Shown: one piece after another, positions 48,301-58,365 of the stretch
How the letters are laid out: every line of letters starts with the position of its first letter
Position numbering within the stretch: the stretch's first letter is position 1
NCBI GenBank assembly: GCA_944989445.1
Contig: CALYLW010000121.1
Span: forward strand, 604,729-668,728
From: Ampullaceana balthica
Lineage: Eukaryota; Mollusca; Gastropoda; Lymnaeidae
Length of the DNA stretch: 64,000 nt
Direction of reading: 5' to 3'
Program-made: the position numbers and the translations under genes
The notes under the pieces: model-generated
Databases searched by the model: none
Seen by the model: only the letters and a program-made list of their open reading frames with translations
Told to the model about the DNA's origin: nothing

Positions 48301-49207
48301 GGGGAGGATGATTTGGTTTATATAGATTGGTGTGGTTGGGGAGGGGTTGGGGGAGAGGAATTGTGGTGGGGGGGGTGGTGAGGAGGGGTGGTATGGGGGT
48401 TTTTAGATTTTTGGGTAGTATGGGGGGGGGTGGGGATGGGAGATATAGTGGGGAAATATTTTAATTTTGGGTAATTGTAAGAATGTTTTATGAGAAGAGG
48501 ATTTTTAAATGGTGGGTAGTGGTTGGAAGGGAGATTAGGGGGGATTAAGAGGGTTGATGGTGAGGGATGATAGAGGTTGGGAGGGTAATGTTTGGGTGGG
48601 AGAATTTGAGGATTGATTTGTTAGGTTTAATTTTGGTGGGGGTTGTTGAGGATATGGAGAAGAATGGAAGAATAAAGAGGAATGATTTGAGGTGTATTTT
48701 TGGATGTGTTTTGGGAGGAGGAATGTTTGGTTGTTTTTGTATGTTTGGAATGAAGATTTGGGTAGTATGGGTGTGGATTAGTATTATTTTAAGTATGAGA
48801 GGAGGATAATGGAGGGGATATAAGCCACTAAAGAAGAGAAGAAATCGGATTCGTCCTCAAAGGTGGATTTGTCCTCAAAGATTGATATGAAAATGGAATC
48901 AACCTCAAAGATGGATCTGAAAACTGATTCATCCTCAAAGACAGAACATAAATCAGAATCTGGGAAAGCCCATACCTATCCCAGCCTGCCAAAGCTGGAC
49001 ATTTCTCAAGCGAGAAGCTCACCTCCAAGGTCATCGTCCAGCACCACACCCACCACTCCAGAGTCGCCATCGTCGTCGAAAGGCAGCAGCAATGCTATCA
49101 ACAAACAGGCTATAGCCAATCTCTCTATGGTGACGGCAAATAAAAGAATGCAGATGATGAAGAAGAAAGCACAGGCCAAGCCTGAAAAAAAAATTCACAT
49201 TAAATAG
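45302..49207 (+). CDS. INTS12: Integrator complex subunit 12 (PHD finger protein)
   Basis: INTS12 is a small subunit of the nuclear Integrator complex, which cleaves snRNAs and attenuates transcription. Exons: 45302-45430, 45742-45843, 46299-46606, 46823-46889, 47807-47899 and a last one from about 48825 to the TAG at 49207. The protein starts [20 protein letters not shown], the helical N-terminal motif of INTS12. It has a Lys/Glu-rich coiled region in exon 3, then a PHD finger (residues about 174-228) with [16 protein letters not shown] and YCSRC zinc ligands. It ends in a Ser/Thr-rich tail closing with [18 protein letters not shown], as in the human protein. Exon 5 ends in phase 0, whereas an AG at 48823-48824 would enter the last exon out of frame. 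The visible protein (about 360 aa) is roughly 100 aa shorter than human INTS12. The gap falls on the C-free tract 48037-48824. Confidence 0.9.
46299..46606 (+). CDS. INTS12: INTS12 exon 3, charged region and start of PHD finger
   Basis: The exon begins [20 protein letters not shown] and is then dominated by [23 protein letters not shown] heptads, probably a single charged helix. It ends with [15 protein letters not shown], whose CVVC is the first zinc pair of the PHD finger. The last codon is split AG|A and completed by exon 4 ([20 protein letters not shown]). Confidence 0.92.
46823..47899 (+). CDS. INTS12: INTS12 exons 4-5, PHD finger core
   Basis: Exon 4 (46823-46889) encodes [20 protein letters not shown] ending HQ. 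Exon 5 (47807-47899) encodes [20 protein letters not shown] and [11 protein letters not shown]. Together with CVVC of exon 3 they make the C4HC3 pattern of a PHD finger. [10 protein letters not shown] and the HxPPVT...DPRxVWYC order are diagnostic of INTS12. Confidence 0.95.
47240..47540 (-). mobile_element. pogo-like element fragment in INTS12 intron 4
   Basis: The segment GAAATCTCCTAGAATCACA-ATAGCCGGAAGTCTCG is the inverse complement of an internal part of the elements at 2678-4180 and 31893-33253. No terminal repeat remains. Confidence 0.6.
48037..48824 (+). other. C-free, G/T-rich tract of 788 bp
   Basis: The plus strand from 48037 to 48824 contains no C at all, and from 47947 only two. 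G is very high in places: 31 of 60 bases in 48541-48600. The tract ends abruptly at 48825, where normal coding sequence of the last INTS12 exon resumes. Runs of G (GGGGGGGG at 48368-48376 and 48423-48430) could form quadruplexes. It could be an assembly or base-calling artefact, or a strand-asymmetric low-complexity insert; see findings. Confidence 0.9.
48825..49207 (+). CDS. INTS12: INTS12 last coding exon (5' border unresolved)
   Basis: The frame read from 48824 gives [20 protein letters not shown], repeats of S-S-K-x-D, then a Ser/Pro/Thr-rich segment ([20 protein letters not shown]). It ends [20 protein letters not shown] and a stop at 49205-49207. In this frame a TAA directly precedes GCC, and the AG at 48823-48824 leaves the wrong phase for exon 5. 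The true exon therefore either starts further left, inside the C-free tract, or there is an unseen exon. Confidence 0.8.
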
Positions 49208-49424
49208 TTGGTTGGCCAGCATCTTTTTTTCTAAATGCTAGACAGTTGCTCATGCAATGCTCACATACTGCTGAGCAATCTATTTTTTTTTGTTTTGTAC
49301 AGCAAGATTGAAATGTTGCATATGTCTACATATTTTTTTTTAAACTGAATTTTTAACAAACTTTTTCACAAGTTGTTTGACCACCCAGGAATTATGCTTT
49401 TAAGTAGCATCAGTTAACCCTATA

Positions 49425-49654
49425 AATAAAACTTTTCTGAAATTTTTTAAAAAGTAACACTAGTTCTTAAATTTCATTGCAGAGATCTTTTTATATTTTT
49501 TTAAGAGACACAGCAGAATGCTGTTATCAGTTTCACGTCTAAAATAGAAAAAAGATTTTAGCCACCATAATAAAAAGTTGTGCAATTAATAGTTAAGACT
49601 GATGTAATAGTAATATGGCACTTTTGTTCACTTTGAGTTCAATTTTGTAATAAA
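49425..49654 (+). terminator. INTS12 3' UTR poly(A) signals
   Basis: Two AATAAA hexamers, at 49425-49430 and 49649-49654, lie 220 and 440 bases after the INTS12 stop codon. The second is followed by a GT/T-rich stretch and is the better candidate for the distal cleavage site. Confidence 0.55.
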
Positions 49655-49829
49655 TTTGATTTTGTACCTCAAAGGCATACTGTGCTTTTTTTAATTTTAT
49701 AAACAAATTTATGATTTTACCTGTTAATCAGACTTCCTAAGTTTTAGTCGATTATTAAAATTTTAAAACATTTCTCATATAGGAACAGTTCTAATGTTTA
49801 TTGTGTAGCTCAGTTTTATTATTTTGAAA

Positions 49830-49890
49830 CTGATGGGAAACCAGAGTCTGGTTGCATTAACTGATGGGAAACCAGAGTCTGGTTGCATTA
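49830..49890 (+). repeat. 30-bp direct duplication
   Basis: The unit ACTGATGGGAAACCAGAGTC plus TGGTTGCATT occurs twice in immediate succession. It is just downstream of INTS12. Confidence 0.8.
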
Positions 49891-50219
49891 GCACCACCCA
49901 AATAATAGAAAGACAAGAATATGTCACAAATAAACAGATTTTAAAAGTTCTGTTGAACATTTCTCTCCTAAAAAATTATGAATGATGAAGATTTTTAATT
50001 ATTGTCACATATTATGAAATACAACTAGAGGAAGATCTAGTATTGAACCCTCAGTGTTCAAGGGAACTTTAAAATGCCACTTAAAAAGTGACAGGAACAA
50101 GGAAGTCATTAAGATGGGGTAAAATTAGGAAGATTGCAAGAAAGGTGTAGAAGAAAGCCACTTTTAATGCAGAGATGGATGTGATGTGTCTCCCTGAGAC
50201 TTTCTATCAAAATCGTGTG

Positions 50220-51875
50220 ATGTACAGTGATGTTGTACAATGCTGTACTGTGATGTTGTACAATGCTGTACTGTGATGTTTTACAATGCTGTACTGTGAT
50301 GTTGTACAATGCTGTACTGTGATGTTGTACAATGCTGTACTGTGATGTTGTACAATGCTGTACTGTGATGTAGTACAATGCTGTACTGTGATGTACAGTC
50401 ATGTTGTACTGAGATGTTGTACAGTGATGTTGTACTGTGAATTTGTACAGTCATGTTGTACAGTGGTGTGCTGTGATGTTGTACAGTGGTGTACAATGCT
50501 GTACTGTGAGTTTGTACAATGCTGTACTGTGATGTACAATGCTGTACTGTGATGTACAATGCTGTACTGTGATGTTGTACAATGCTGTACTGTGATGTTG
50601 TACAATGCTGTACTGTGATGTACAGTCATATTGTACTGAGATGTTGTACAGTCATGTTGTACTGTGATGTTGTATAGTATTGTTGTTCTGTGATTTTGTA
50701 CAATGCTATTCTGTGATGTTGTATAGTCATGTTGTACTGTGATGTTGAACTTGTGATGTTTACATTGATGTACAATGATGTACTGCGATGTACATTGATG
50801 TACAGTCATTTTGTACTGAGATGTACTGTTATGTTGTACAGTTATGTTTTACAGTCATGTTGTACAGTTATGTTTTACAGTCATGTTGTACTGTGTTGTA
50901 CAGTGATGTACAGTCATGTTTTACAGTGATGTACAGTGATGTTGTTCTGTGATGGTGTACACGGCTGTTCTGTGATGTTGTACAGTGATGTTGTTCTGTG
51001 ATGGTGTACACGGCTGTTCTGTGATGTTGTACAGTGATGTTGTACTGTGATGGTGTACACGCGGTTCTGTGATGTTGTACAGTGATGTTGTACTGTGATG
51101 TTGTACTGTGATGGTGTACATGGCTGTTCTGTGATGTTGTACAGTGATGTTGTACTGTGATGGTGTACAAGGCTGTTCTGTGATGTTTTACAGTGATGTT
51201 GTACAGAGATCTTGTACTGTGATGGTGTAAACTGCTGTTCTGTGATGTTGTACAGTCATGTTGTACTGTGATGTTGTACAGTTATGTTGTACCGTGATGT
51301 TCTACAGTGATGTTGTACAGGGATGTTGTACAATGGTGTTCTGTGATATTGTACTGTGATGTTGTACATGGATGTTGTACAGGGATGTTGTACTGAGGTT
51401 TTGTACAGCCATGGTTTACAGTCATGCTGTACTGTGATGTTGTACTGAAATATTGTACTGAGATGGTGTACAATGCTGTTCTGCGATGTTGTAGTCATGT
51501 TGTACCATGATGTTGTACTGTGATGTTGTACAGTCATGTTGTACTGTGATGTTGTACAGTCATGTTTTACTGTGATGTTGTACAATGCTGTTCTGTGATG
51601 TTGTACAGTCATGTTGTACCGTGATGTTGTACAATGCTGTTCTGTGATGTTGTACAGTCATGTTGTTCTGTGATGTTGTACCGTGATGTTGTACTGTGAT
51701 GTTGTCATGTTGTACAGTCATGTTATACTGTGATGTTGTACAGGCATATTGTACTTTGGTGTTGTACTGTGATGTTATACTGATACTGAGATGTTGTACA
51801 GTGATGGTGTACTGAAATGTTGTACAGGGATGTTGTACTGATGTTTTGTACAGTCATGCTGTACTGTGATGTTTC
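50220..51875 (+). repeat. 23-bp minisatellite, about 1.65 kb
   Basis: The basic unit is GATGTTGTACAATGCTGTAC followed by TGT. It is very regular at 50230-50620 and increasingly varied to the right (TGTACAGTCATG, GTGTACACGGCTGTTC variants). All three minus frames lack stops within the unit, so long Tyr/Thr/Gln/Ser-rich ORFs appear. They have no codon bias or homology and are treated as by-products. Confidence 0.95.
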
Positions 51876-51879
51876 GGGA

Positions 51880-53190
51880 ATTATCAGTTAGTAGTGTACG
51901 CATTTTACGACGGTATGTTTCTTCTATTTGTGGTATCTTGTTGGCATTTAATAGGTTTATGAGTAGTGCTGCTCTGTTTGAAGGCTTTACCTCACTGTGA
52001 GAAATGATGAAGTATTTATAGACATACCAAAGATAAAGAATGAAAAATCTGCTCTTACAAAAAGAAACGAAACAGGTTTCCTAATTAAGAGATGTAACGG
52101 ATTTTATAGGTAAAATATGAGTTAAGTTGACTTAGAAGCTCATCCACAAGCTAAATGCCCCCAACCCCATGATATTTACATAATTTATTTATTTAGACTG
52201 AATCCTTAACATTTCTCAGGCCTCTACAATAAATCTGCCAATTAAAACAATACGATTTAAATTGGTGGCAGGTTGTTGTTTTTAATGGCGCTTTCTTGGC
52301 ATCCACTTGATGGCGTCACGTTTATGACGAAGCTGTATATCTTATTTCCCCTTACTTAGTATAGTAGAGGTCCTTGTGTTGAAGCGTTTATTTCCCCTGG
52401 CCAACTGATAAGTCCCTCCGCACAACTGTAAACAATAGTGGGGCGTTCTGTGCTGGTCCCCTCCACGAAAGCCACACGGGCCTACACATCTAAGGCCTGC
52501 AATAAGAGCTAATTGCTTGTCATGTCACACAACGTGTGTGACCAGCAACATGACACTGTGCTGAATATGTGTATGACTGTGTGATCAATCGACGCGGACA
52601 CCACTTTCCAAAGCCCATCTTCACATCAGAGCAACGTCTCCACGCGTTGAACCCAGTAGTGTGTTTGGGAGGTGAGTGGGACACAGCATGATAAACGTTT
52701 GATACTATTCTTTAATAACTGTTAACACATATAGGAACGTTGATTGGGTCAATGTTGAACGAAAAACAGAATTGTCGTAGATCCAAAAAGTGGCAGTGAT
52801 TAATCTTGCATTGGCCTTGTTATAACAAATAATACGTGCTGCTGGAATTTGCAAACTAAAAGAAAAGATACTTTAATTTACGTTAATTTTAGCTTCGTAA
52901 TTATTATTGTTTTTTTTAATTAATAACTTTGTATACTTTGCAATGTTTACCGTATCAAAACACGAATTCCAAGGATTGTAGAGCCATTCGGTGTAAGAGA
53001 TTTCTCTAGTGATGTTGTACAAGCTACAAAATATATTTTGTTGTTGTTGAACTTTCTTATCAATAAAACATCATATTTATTACTTCTATGACCAAGTGAT
53101 CGTTTTTTTGCATGTGGGACCTTAGGGTCGTATGCAGCCGTAATGCTATAAGACACATTAATGTTATACGTGAGTCGTGGGTGACCTTTT
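51880..53190. other. Intergenic DNA; possible non-coding exon at 52430-52671
   Basis: This is mostly ordinary unique-looking sequence. The stretch 52430-52671 has higher GC than its surroundings and ends in TTTGGGAG followed by GTGAGTGG, a good donor. It could be a 5' UTR exon of a plus-strand gene such as the Kir channel, but no transcript evidence is available. Confidence 0.25.
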
Positions 53191-53204
53191 ACAAAACGCA
53201 GTTG

Positions 53205-53480
53205 AGTGTACCCAAGACACCGTGACAATAATACTTGGAAGGCCTAAACACAGCAGTTGAGTGTACGCAAGACACCGTGACAATAATACTTGGAAGGCCT
53301 AAACACAGCAGTTGAGTGTACCCAAGAACACCGTGACAATAATACTTGGAAGGCCTAAACACAGCAGTTGAGTGTAAGCAAGACACCGTGACAATAATAC
53401 TTGGAAGGCCTAAACACAGCAGTTGAGTGTACGCAAGACACCGTGACAATAATACTTGGAAGGCCTAAACACAGCAGTTG
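53205..53480 (+). repeat. Tandem array of a 55-bp unit, five copies
   Basis: The unit runs CAGCAGTTGAGTGTACGCAA, GACACCGTGACAATAATACT, TGGAAGGCCTAAACA. Copies are more than 90% alike, with small changes (GTACCC/GTACGC/GTAAGC). Confidence 0.9.
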
Positions 53481-53907
53481 CGTTCCAGTTACGCGAAATG
53501 ATGTGGTAAAATTATGCCAACAATTTCCAACTGTTTCAAACTTCACTCACGTGGACTCCACTAAACACAATTGGTGGCCTGGTGTGTGTTGACCTTTGAC
53601 TTGGTCTCGACTAATTGTAATTAAAACAACAGCTGGTTTACCAGTAATAGGGTCTGTGTTGTCACATTCTAAACGCAGTTTATAAGTTTCCCTTTTCTCT
53701 TGATACAACATGGTTCACTAATTTAATCCTAATTAGATTTAACACTGAATAAATTGACCGTGAGGTTTGGGGAGAGTAGAAAATACAATCATTGCTGATT
53801 ATAATTTTGAAAAAGTTGTCCTAATTAAATCTATTAACTTGAAACTCTTAGTTACTATAATAAAAGTGTGATTTAACTTTAACAAAGCCACTGATGACAT
53901 CATTGTT

Positions 53908-54755
53908 ATATAATGTACTAGGGGCAAGTACCCGGCTCCCGCCCGGGTTTAACAACAACAGCAACAAAACAAAAACAACAAAAACAACAACAAAAACAAA
54001 ACAACAACAAAAACAACAAAACAACAAAAAACAAAACAACAACAAAAACAACAACAAAACAACAAAAACAAAACAACAACAAAAACAACAACAAAACAAA
54101 AACAAAACAACAACAAAACAACAACTACAACAACAAAACAACAACTACAACAACAACAGCAACAACAACAAAGCAACAACAACAAATACAACAGCAACAA
54201 CAACAAAGCAACAACAACATGAAGGACATTGTCGTCGCAGGGCAAGGGATGTGGACAACAACAGCAAAAACAACACAAAAGCAGCAACAGCAAGAACAAC
54301 AACAACAAAAACAACAACAGCAACAACAACAAAAACAAAACAACAACAAAAACATCAACAACAAAACAACAACAACTACAACAACAACAGCAACAACAAC
54401 AAAGCAACAACAACAAAACAACAACTACAACAACAAAAGCAACAACAACAAAAAAAATTATTTTATGGCGATAATCGCCTTCTTGTTAATCTCGACACCA
54501 AAATGTTTATTAATTTGCGTCATTATTTTACGTCTTAATTTTCAATAATTTTTATTTTATATAGCTCATATAGGGAAAAACTACATTTTGGGCCCCCGGG
54601 CCCCAGTATCTTATATATACGGAACGAAACCTGTTTAATAACCTTTCCGGTATAATTTTGTGTACGTGTACCAAATTTCACGCTATTTGGTTGTCTGGAT
54701 CTTGAGTTATTAGGGAACAGACAGACAACAAATGCGTCTTATATATATAGAGATG
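53908..54755 (+). repeat. Repeat element containing a CAA-rich microsatellite
   Basis: The (CAA)/(ACAAA)n array occupies about 53950-54455, interrupted once by a unique piece (54220-54260). It is enclosed by GGGGCAAGTACCCGGCTCCC on the left. On the right, about 54560-54755, is a CAAATTTCACGCTATTTGG, ACAGACAGACAA, TTATATATATAGAGA terminus typical of dispersed animal repeats. The plus frames give Asn/Lys/Thr/Gln runs and the minus frames Cys/Leu/Val runs, so the ORFs are spurious. Confidence 0.8.
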
Positions 54756-54759
54756 TGTT

Positions 54760-55440
54760 AATGATTTTGTTCAGACAAACTGAAATTCGGAAGCTTTTAT
54801 GTCATTATAAATTAATGAAATATGAAACCACATGCCAAAAGCACATATATTTGCATTTTATATAAAGTCAACATGGCATTGTTGATAGGTGCTCATAACA
54901 ATTAAGCATTTGCGAATCGCCACCTGTTTTTACTTGTATTATTTTTTCGTATACTTCTCATGATGGCCTTAGAATTTCAATCTCTAGCCCATATGACTTA
55001 GTTTTTTCCTGCCCCTCAGTTAGGGATAATAAATGGGTTTCAAAGCTATTGCTCTTTTGAACTTGACATAATATGCTGAAAATTAAAATTGTTATTATTC
55101 AACCACTTTCTATGGAGTTTTGTATTGATTAAAACCGACATTAACTTACGCGTTCGAGAATTATTGAAAACAATACTTCTGTAAATATGGCATTCAATTA
55201 GTTTCTCTTGTAATGTCGAGTCAGTGATGCCATATCAAAGTCGAGACTCAAAAATTCTGGGAGCCGCGTTTAGGATAACTTTATTTATATCTTCAGGGTG
55301 TCAGTTGCGGCGGTATTTAAGTTAAGATAATTTGTTGAGAATACAGCCACCTGGCTTAGAGACATGTCGACGCGAGCCTGTCAAACATACGATAATAATT
55401 TTGGTGAGCCCATTCTCACTGACACACACACACACTGCAC
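54760..55440. other. Intergenic DNA, nothing recognised
   Basis: Unique-looking AT-rich sequence between two tandem arrays; it ends in a short CA run at 55422-55434. No gene or element terminus could be supported. Confidence 0.5.
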
Positions 55441-55482
55441 ATGCGACTGTCTGACCACCGAGCCTCTCATTTTATTATGAAG

Positions 55483-55968
55483 CAATGTCATCTCGGCAAG
55501 TCAGCAATGTCATCTCGGCAAGTCAGCAATGTCATCGGCAAGTCAGTAATGTCGTCTCGGAAAGTCAGCAATGTCGTCTCGGCAAGTCAGCAATGTCGTC
55601 TCGGCAAGTCAGCAATGTCGTCTCGTCAAGTCAGCACTGTTGTCTCGTCAAGTCAGCAATGTTGTCTCGGCAAGTCAGCAATGTTGTCTCGTCAAGTCAG
55701 TAATGTCTCGTCAAGTCAGCAATGTTGTCTCGTCAAGTCAGCAATGTTGTCTCGTCAAGTCAGCAATGTCGTCTCGGAAAATCAGCAATGTCGTCTCGGC
55801 AAGTCAGCAATGTCGTCTCGGCAAGTCAGCAATGTCGTCTCGGCAAGTCAGCAATGTCGTCTCGGCAAGTCAGCAATGTCGTATCGGAAAGTCAGCAATG
55901 TCGTCTCGGCAAGTCAGCAATGTCGTCTTGGCAAGTCAGCAATGTCGTCTCGGCAATTCAGTGATGTC
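55483..55968 (+). repeat. 22-bp minisatellite, about 22 copies
   Basis: The unit is TCAGCAATGTCGTCTCGGCA plus AG. Variants replace GTCGTC with GTTGTC or GTCATC, and CGGCAAG with CGTCAAG or CGGAAAG. Because 22 is not a multiple of three and no frame has a stop, two overlapping ORFs of up to 198 codons appear with a 22-aa periodicity. They are regarded as non-coding. Confidence 0.95.
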
Positions 55969-56159
55969 AAGCTTTATCTCCACAACTCTGATGTCGTTAA
56001 ATACCAAGAGAGTTGTCTGGGTTGTCTTAGTATTTGACAGAGAGAAACACGTCGCTATTGAAATCCATTTAGTATGATGTGGTATTCCGAGGATGATTTG
56101 GTGCGTCATACTTGTTACAAACAACTTGTGTTATATTAATTTTAAAAATGGAGATAAAA

Positions 56160-56255
56160 TGTTTATTTGCGTGTATGTGTAAGTGCGTGCATGTGAGGGC
56201 GTGTACGTGCACGTACGTGTGCGTGTGTACTTGTACGTATATGCATGTGTGTAAA
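56160..56255 (+). repeat. GT/GY-rich simple repeat
   Basis: Alternating purine-pyrimidine (GTGCGTGCATGTGAGGGCGT type) runs over about 90 bp. This is potential Z-DNA sequence with no coding support. Confidence 0.6.
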
Positions 56256-56569
56256 AATAACATCATTACTTGGAGCCTCGTCTCACTGTACAACAGAGAC
56301 TGAAAGCACAAAGTTCTGTAAATTGGACCTATCTTCGCATCAAACACAAACTCTAGTTGCATTACACTTGAAACTAATAAAATGTTATTTACATTTAAAG
56401 AACTTTGCTGATAAAATTAAATTGATATTTGGTGAGTGAGATTTATGTTTGATAATTTATTTTATGAATGATTCATTCTTTTGTGTAGTCGTTTCTATAG
56501 CTTGTAGCGTCATGCAACACTGCGTAATGTTAACTTACTTATTAACCTGGTAATCTCTAGTGATAGGAA

Positions 56570-57345
56570 AAAGGAAAGTAAGGGGTTACACTGCAATCAG
56601 GCTAGGTAGAAAGTAAAGGGTTACACTGCAGTCAGGCTAGGTAGAAAGTAAAGGGTTACACTGCAGTCAGGCTAGGTAGAAAGTAAAGGGTTACACTGCA
56701 GTCAGGCTAGGTAGAAAGTAAGGGGTTACACTGCAATGCAATCAGGCTGGGTAGAAAGTAAAGGGTTACACTGCAGTCAGGCTAGGTAGAAAGTAAGGAG
56801 TTACACTGCAATCAGGCTAGGTAGAAAGTAAAGGGTTACACTGCAGTCAGGCTAGGTAGAAAGTAAAGGGTTACACTGCAGTCAGGCTAGGTAGAAAGTA
56901 AGGGGTTACACTGCTGTCAGGCTAGGTAGAAAGTAAAGGGTTACACTGCAGTCAGGCTAGGTAGAAAGTAAAGGGTTACACTGCAGTCAGGCTAGGTAGA
57001 AAGTAAAGGGTTACACTGCAGTCAGGCTAGGTAGAAAGTAAGGGGTTACACTGCAATCAGGCTAGGTAGAAAGTAAGGGGTTACACTGCAATCAGGCTTG
57101 GTAGAAAGTAAGGGGTTACACTGCAATCAGGCTAGGTAGAAAGTAAGGAGTTACACTGCAATCAGGCTAGGTAGAAAGTAAGGAGTTACACTGCAATCAG
57201 GCTAGGTAGAAAGTAAGGAGTTACACTGCAATCAGGCTAGGTAGAAAGTAAGGAGTTACACTGCAATCAGGCTAGGTAGAAAGTAAGGAGTTACACTGCA
57301 ATCAGGCTAGGTAGAAAGTAAGGAGTTACACTGCAATCAGGTAGA
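56570..57345 (+). repeat. 35-bp minisatellite, about 22 copies in variant blocks
   Basis: The unit is GTAAGGGGTTACACTGCAAT plus CAGGCTAGGTAGAAA. Left and middle copies are mostly the AAAGGG/CAGTC variant, and the right end is a uniform block of the AAGGAG/CAATC variant. One copy carries a 5-bp expansion (GCAATGCAATC) near 56730. Confidence 0.95.
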
Positions 57346-57349
57346 AATA

Positions 57350-58365
57350 ATTAAACAAAGTATGAGAACGCCTGAAAACAGAATCTCTTTCCGCAAAAAT
57401 TATTTTAAAAAAAAACCTATGGGCATAGTTTTTTTTCGGCCAACAACCCAAAAACAAAAAGAAGGTAACAAATTTAAACATGTATTTACAGAAATCCAAA
57501 CATACACCAATCAGAAAGTGACGAAGGATCTAGTTTCCCCTCATTTTCCTCCAATACAAACATAAACAGCTCGCTACCAAATATAATATTCATGTGTTAA
57601 ACTGAGCTTTCTTCCATTTCAATAACTAACATTCATCCATACATAACTTGTGCCTAAAATTAAATCCACCCCTCTCACAATATTTGTGTGCTAACAGTTG
57701 TATTCATTCTGCAAGGTTTGCTCTTAAAATGTAGTCATTTTATTGACTGTGTACTTTACACTTTATCTCTTGTCTGGTAATTCTGTACCAGAGCTGGCAG
57801 CTAGTTTCTAAATTTTCAACTCGCTACCCAAACAAGCCACCGCATGGAAGACATTCTTTGTCACACATGCCCATATGCGCATAAACAAACACATTCCCAT
57901 ATATAAATACCACGTTCATCTTGTATACCCGAATTGATATGAAAACATGTTTCCTAATACTTATAACACATGTGTTGTTGATATCATCACTTCATCCATC
58001 CCACACATCCACTCCCCCACCCCCAAACACATCGCACAGTCCTGGTAGCATCTGTTTATTTCCTATCGAACACATAAATAATGCTCGCTATTGTTCACAC
58101 CTGCTCACGTCTGGCCACCCCCCTCCCAACAACACAAACACACACACACTGACCCTGATACTTTGGAGGTACTATTTTTTCAGGACACGTTATTTAATCC
58201 GTCTGATGTAGTTTCTATCATAATTTCCATTCAGTGACATTCATTTTTTGCAATTTCACACAGGTTTTGTCATGCTCCTGTTTACTCACGTGACGTGAAT
58301 GGCGCCAAAGATGAACCAAGGCCGTGACGCCAGAGTGGCCAGTCAGTGGAAGTGACGTCAGCACG
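57350..58365. other. Region upstream of the Kir channel gene
   Basis: It contains no ORF of protein-like composition. C-rich, CACACA-rich stretches lie at about 58005-58150. The last 100 bases before the Kir start codon are GC-richer and contain CACGTGACGTGAATGGCGCC (58289-58308), with E-box-like and CRE-like CACGTGACGT, and another GTGACGTCAGC right before the ATG. They may act as promoter or 5' UTR. Confidence 0.4.
58287..58365 (+). promoter_or_regulatory. CRE/E-box-like sites before the Kir start codon
   Basis: CACGTGACGTGAATGG at about 58289 and AAGTGACGTCAGCACG at 58350-58365 carry a full TGACGTCA palindrome within 15 bases of the ATG. The TGACGTCA octamer is the consensus CREB/ATF site. 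Its use here is an inference, since the transcription start is unknown. Confidence 0.35.

Noticed and set aside
48567..48809. 80-codon hydrophobic ORF in the C-free tract
   Set aside because: A tract without C cannot make most stop-avoiding choices at random as normal DNA does; it has no family similarity and the composition is artefactual.
50399..50809. 136-codon Tyr/Thr/Gln-rich ORF on the minus strand
   Set aside because: It is a by-product of the 23-bp array, with no codon bias; flanking sequence shows no splice or start signals.
53894..54538. 214-codon Asn/Lys/Thr/Gln-rich ORF and a 155-codon Cys/Leu/Val ORF on the other strand
   Set aside because: Both are translations of a CAA-type microsatellite, with no start context, domain or non-repeat sequence.
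55441..56037. 198-codon ORF of SSRQVSNV-like repeats
   Set aside because: It comes from a stop-free 22-bp minisatellite, and the same peptide repeats appear in another frame.
50220..57345. CRISPR-like array
   Set aside because: These are direct tandem repeats without unique spacers, in an animal genome; no cas-like genes are present.
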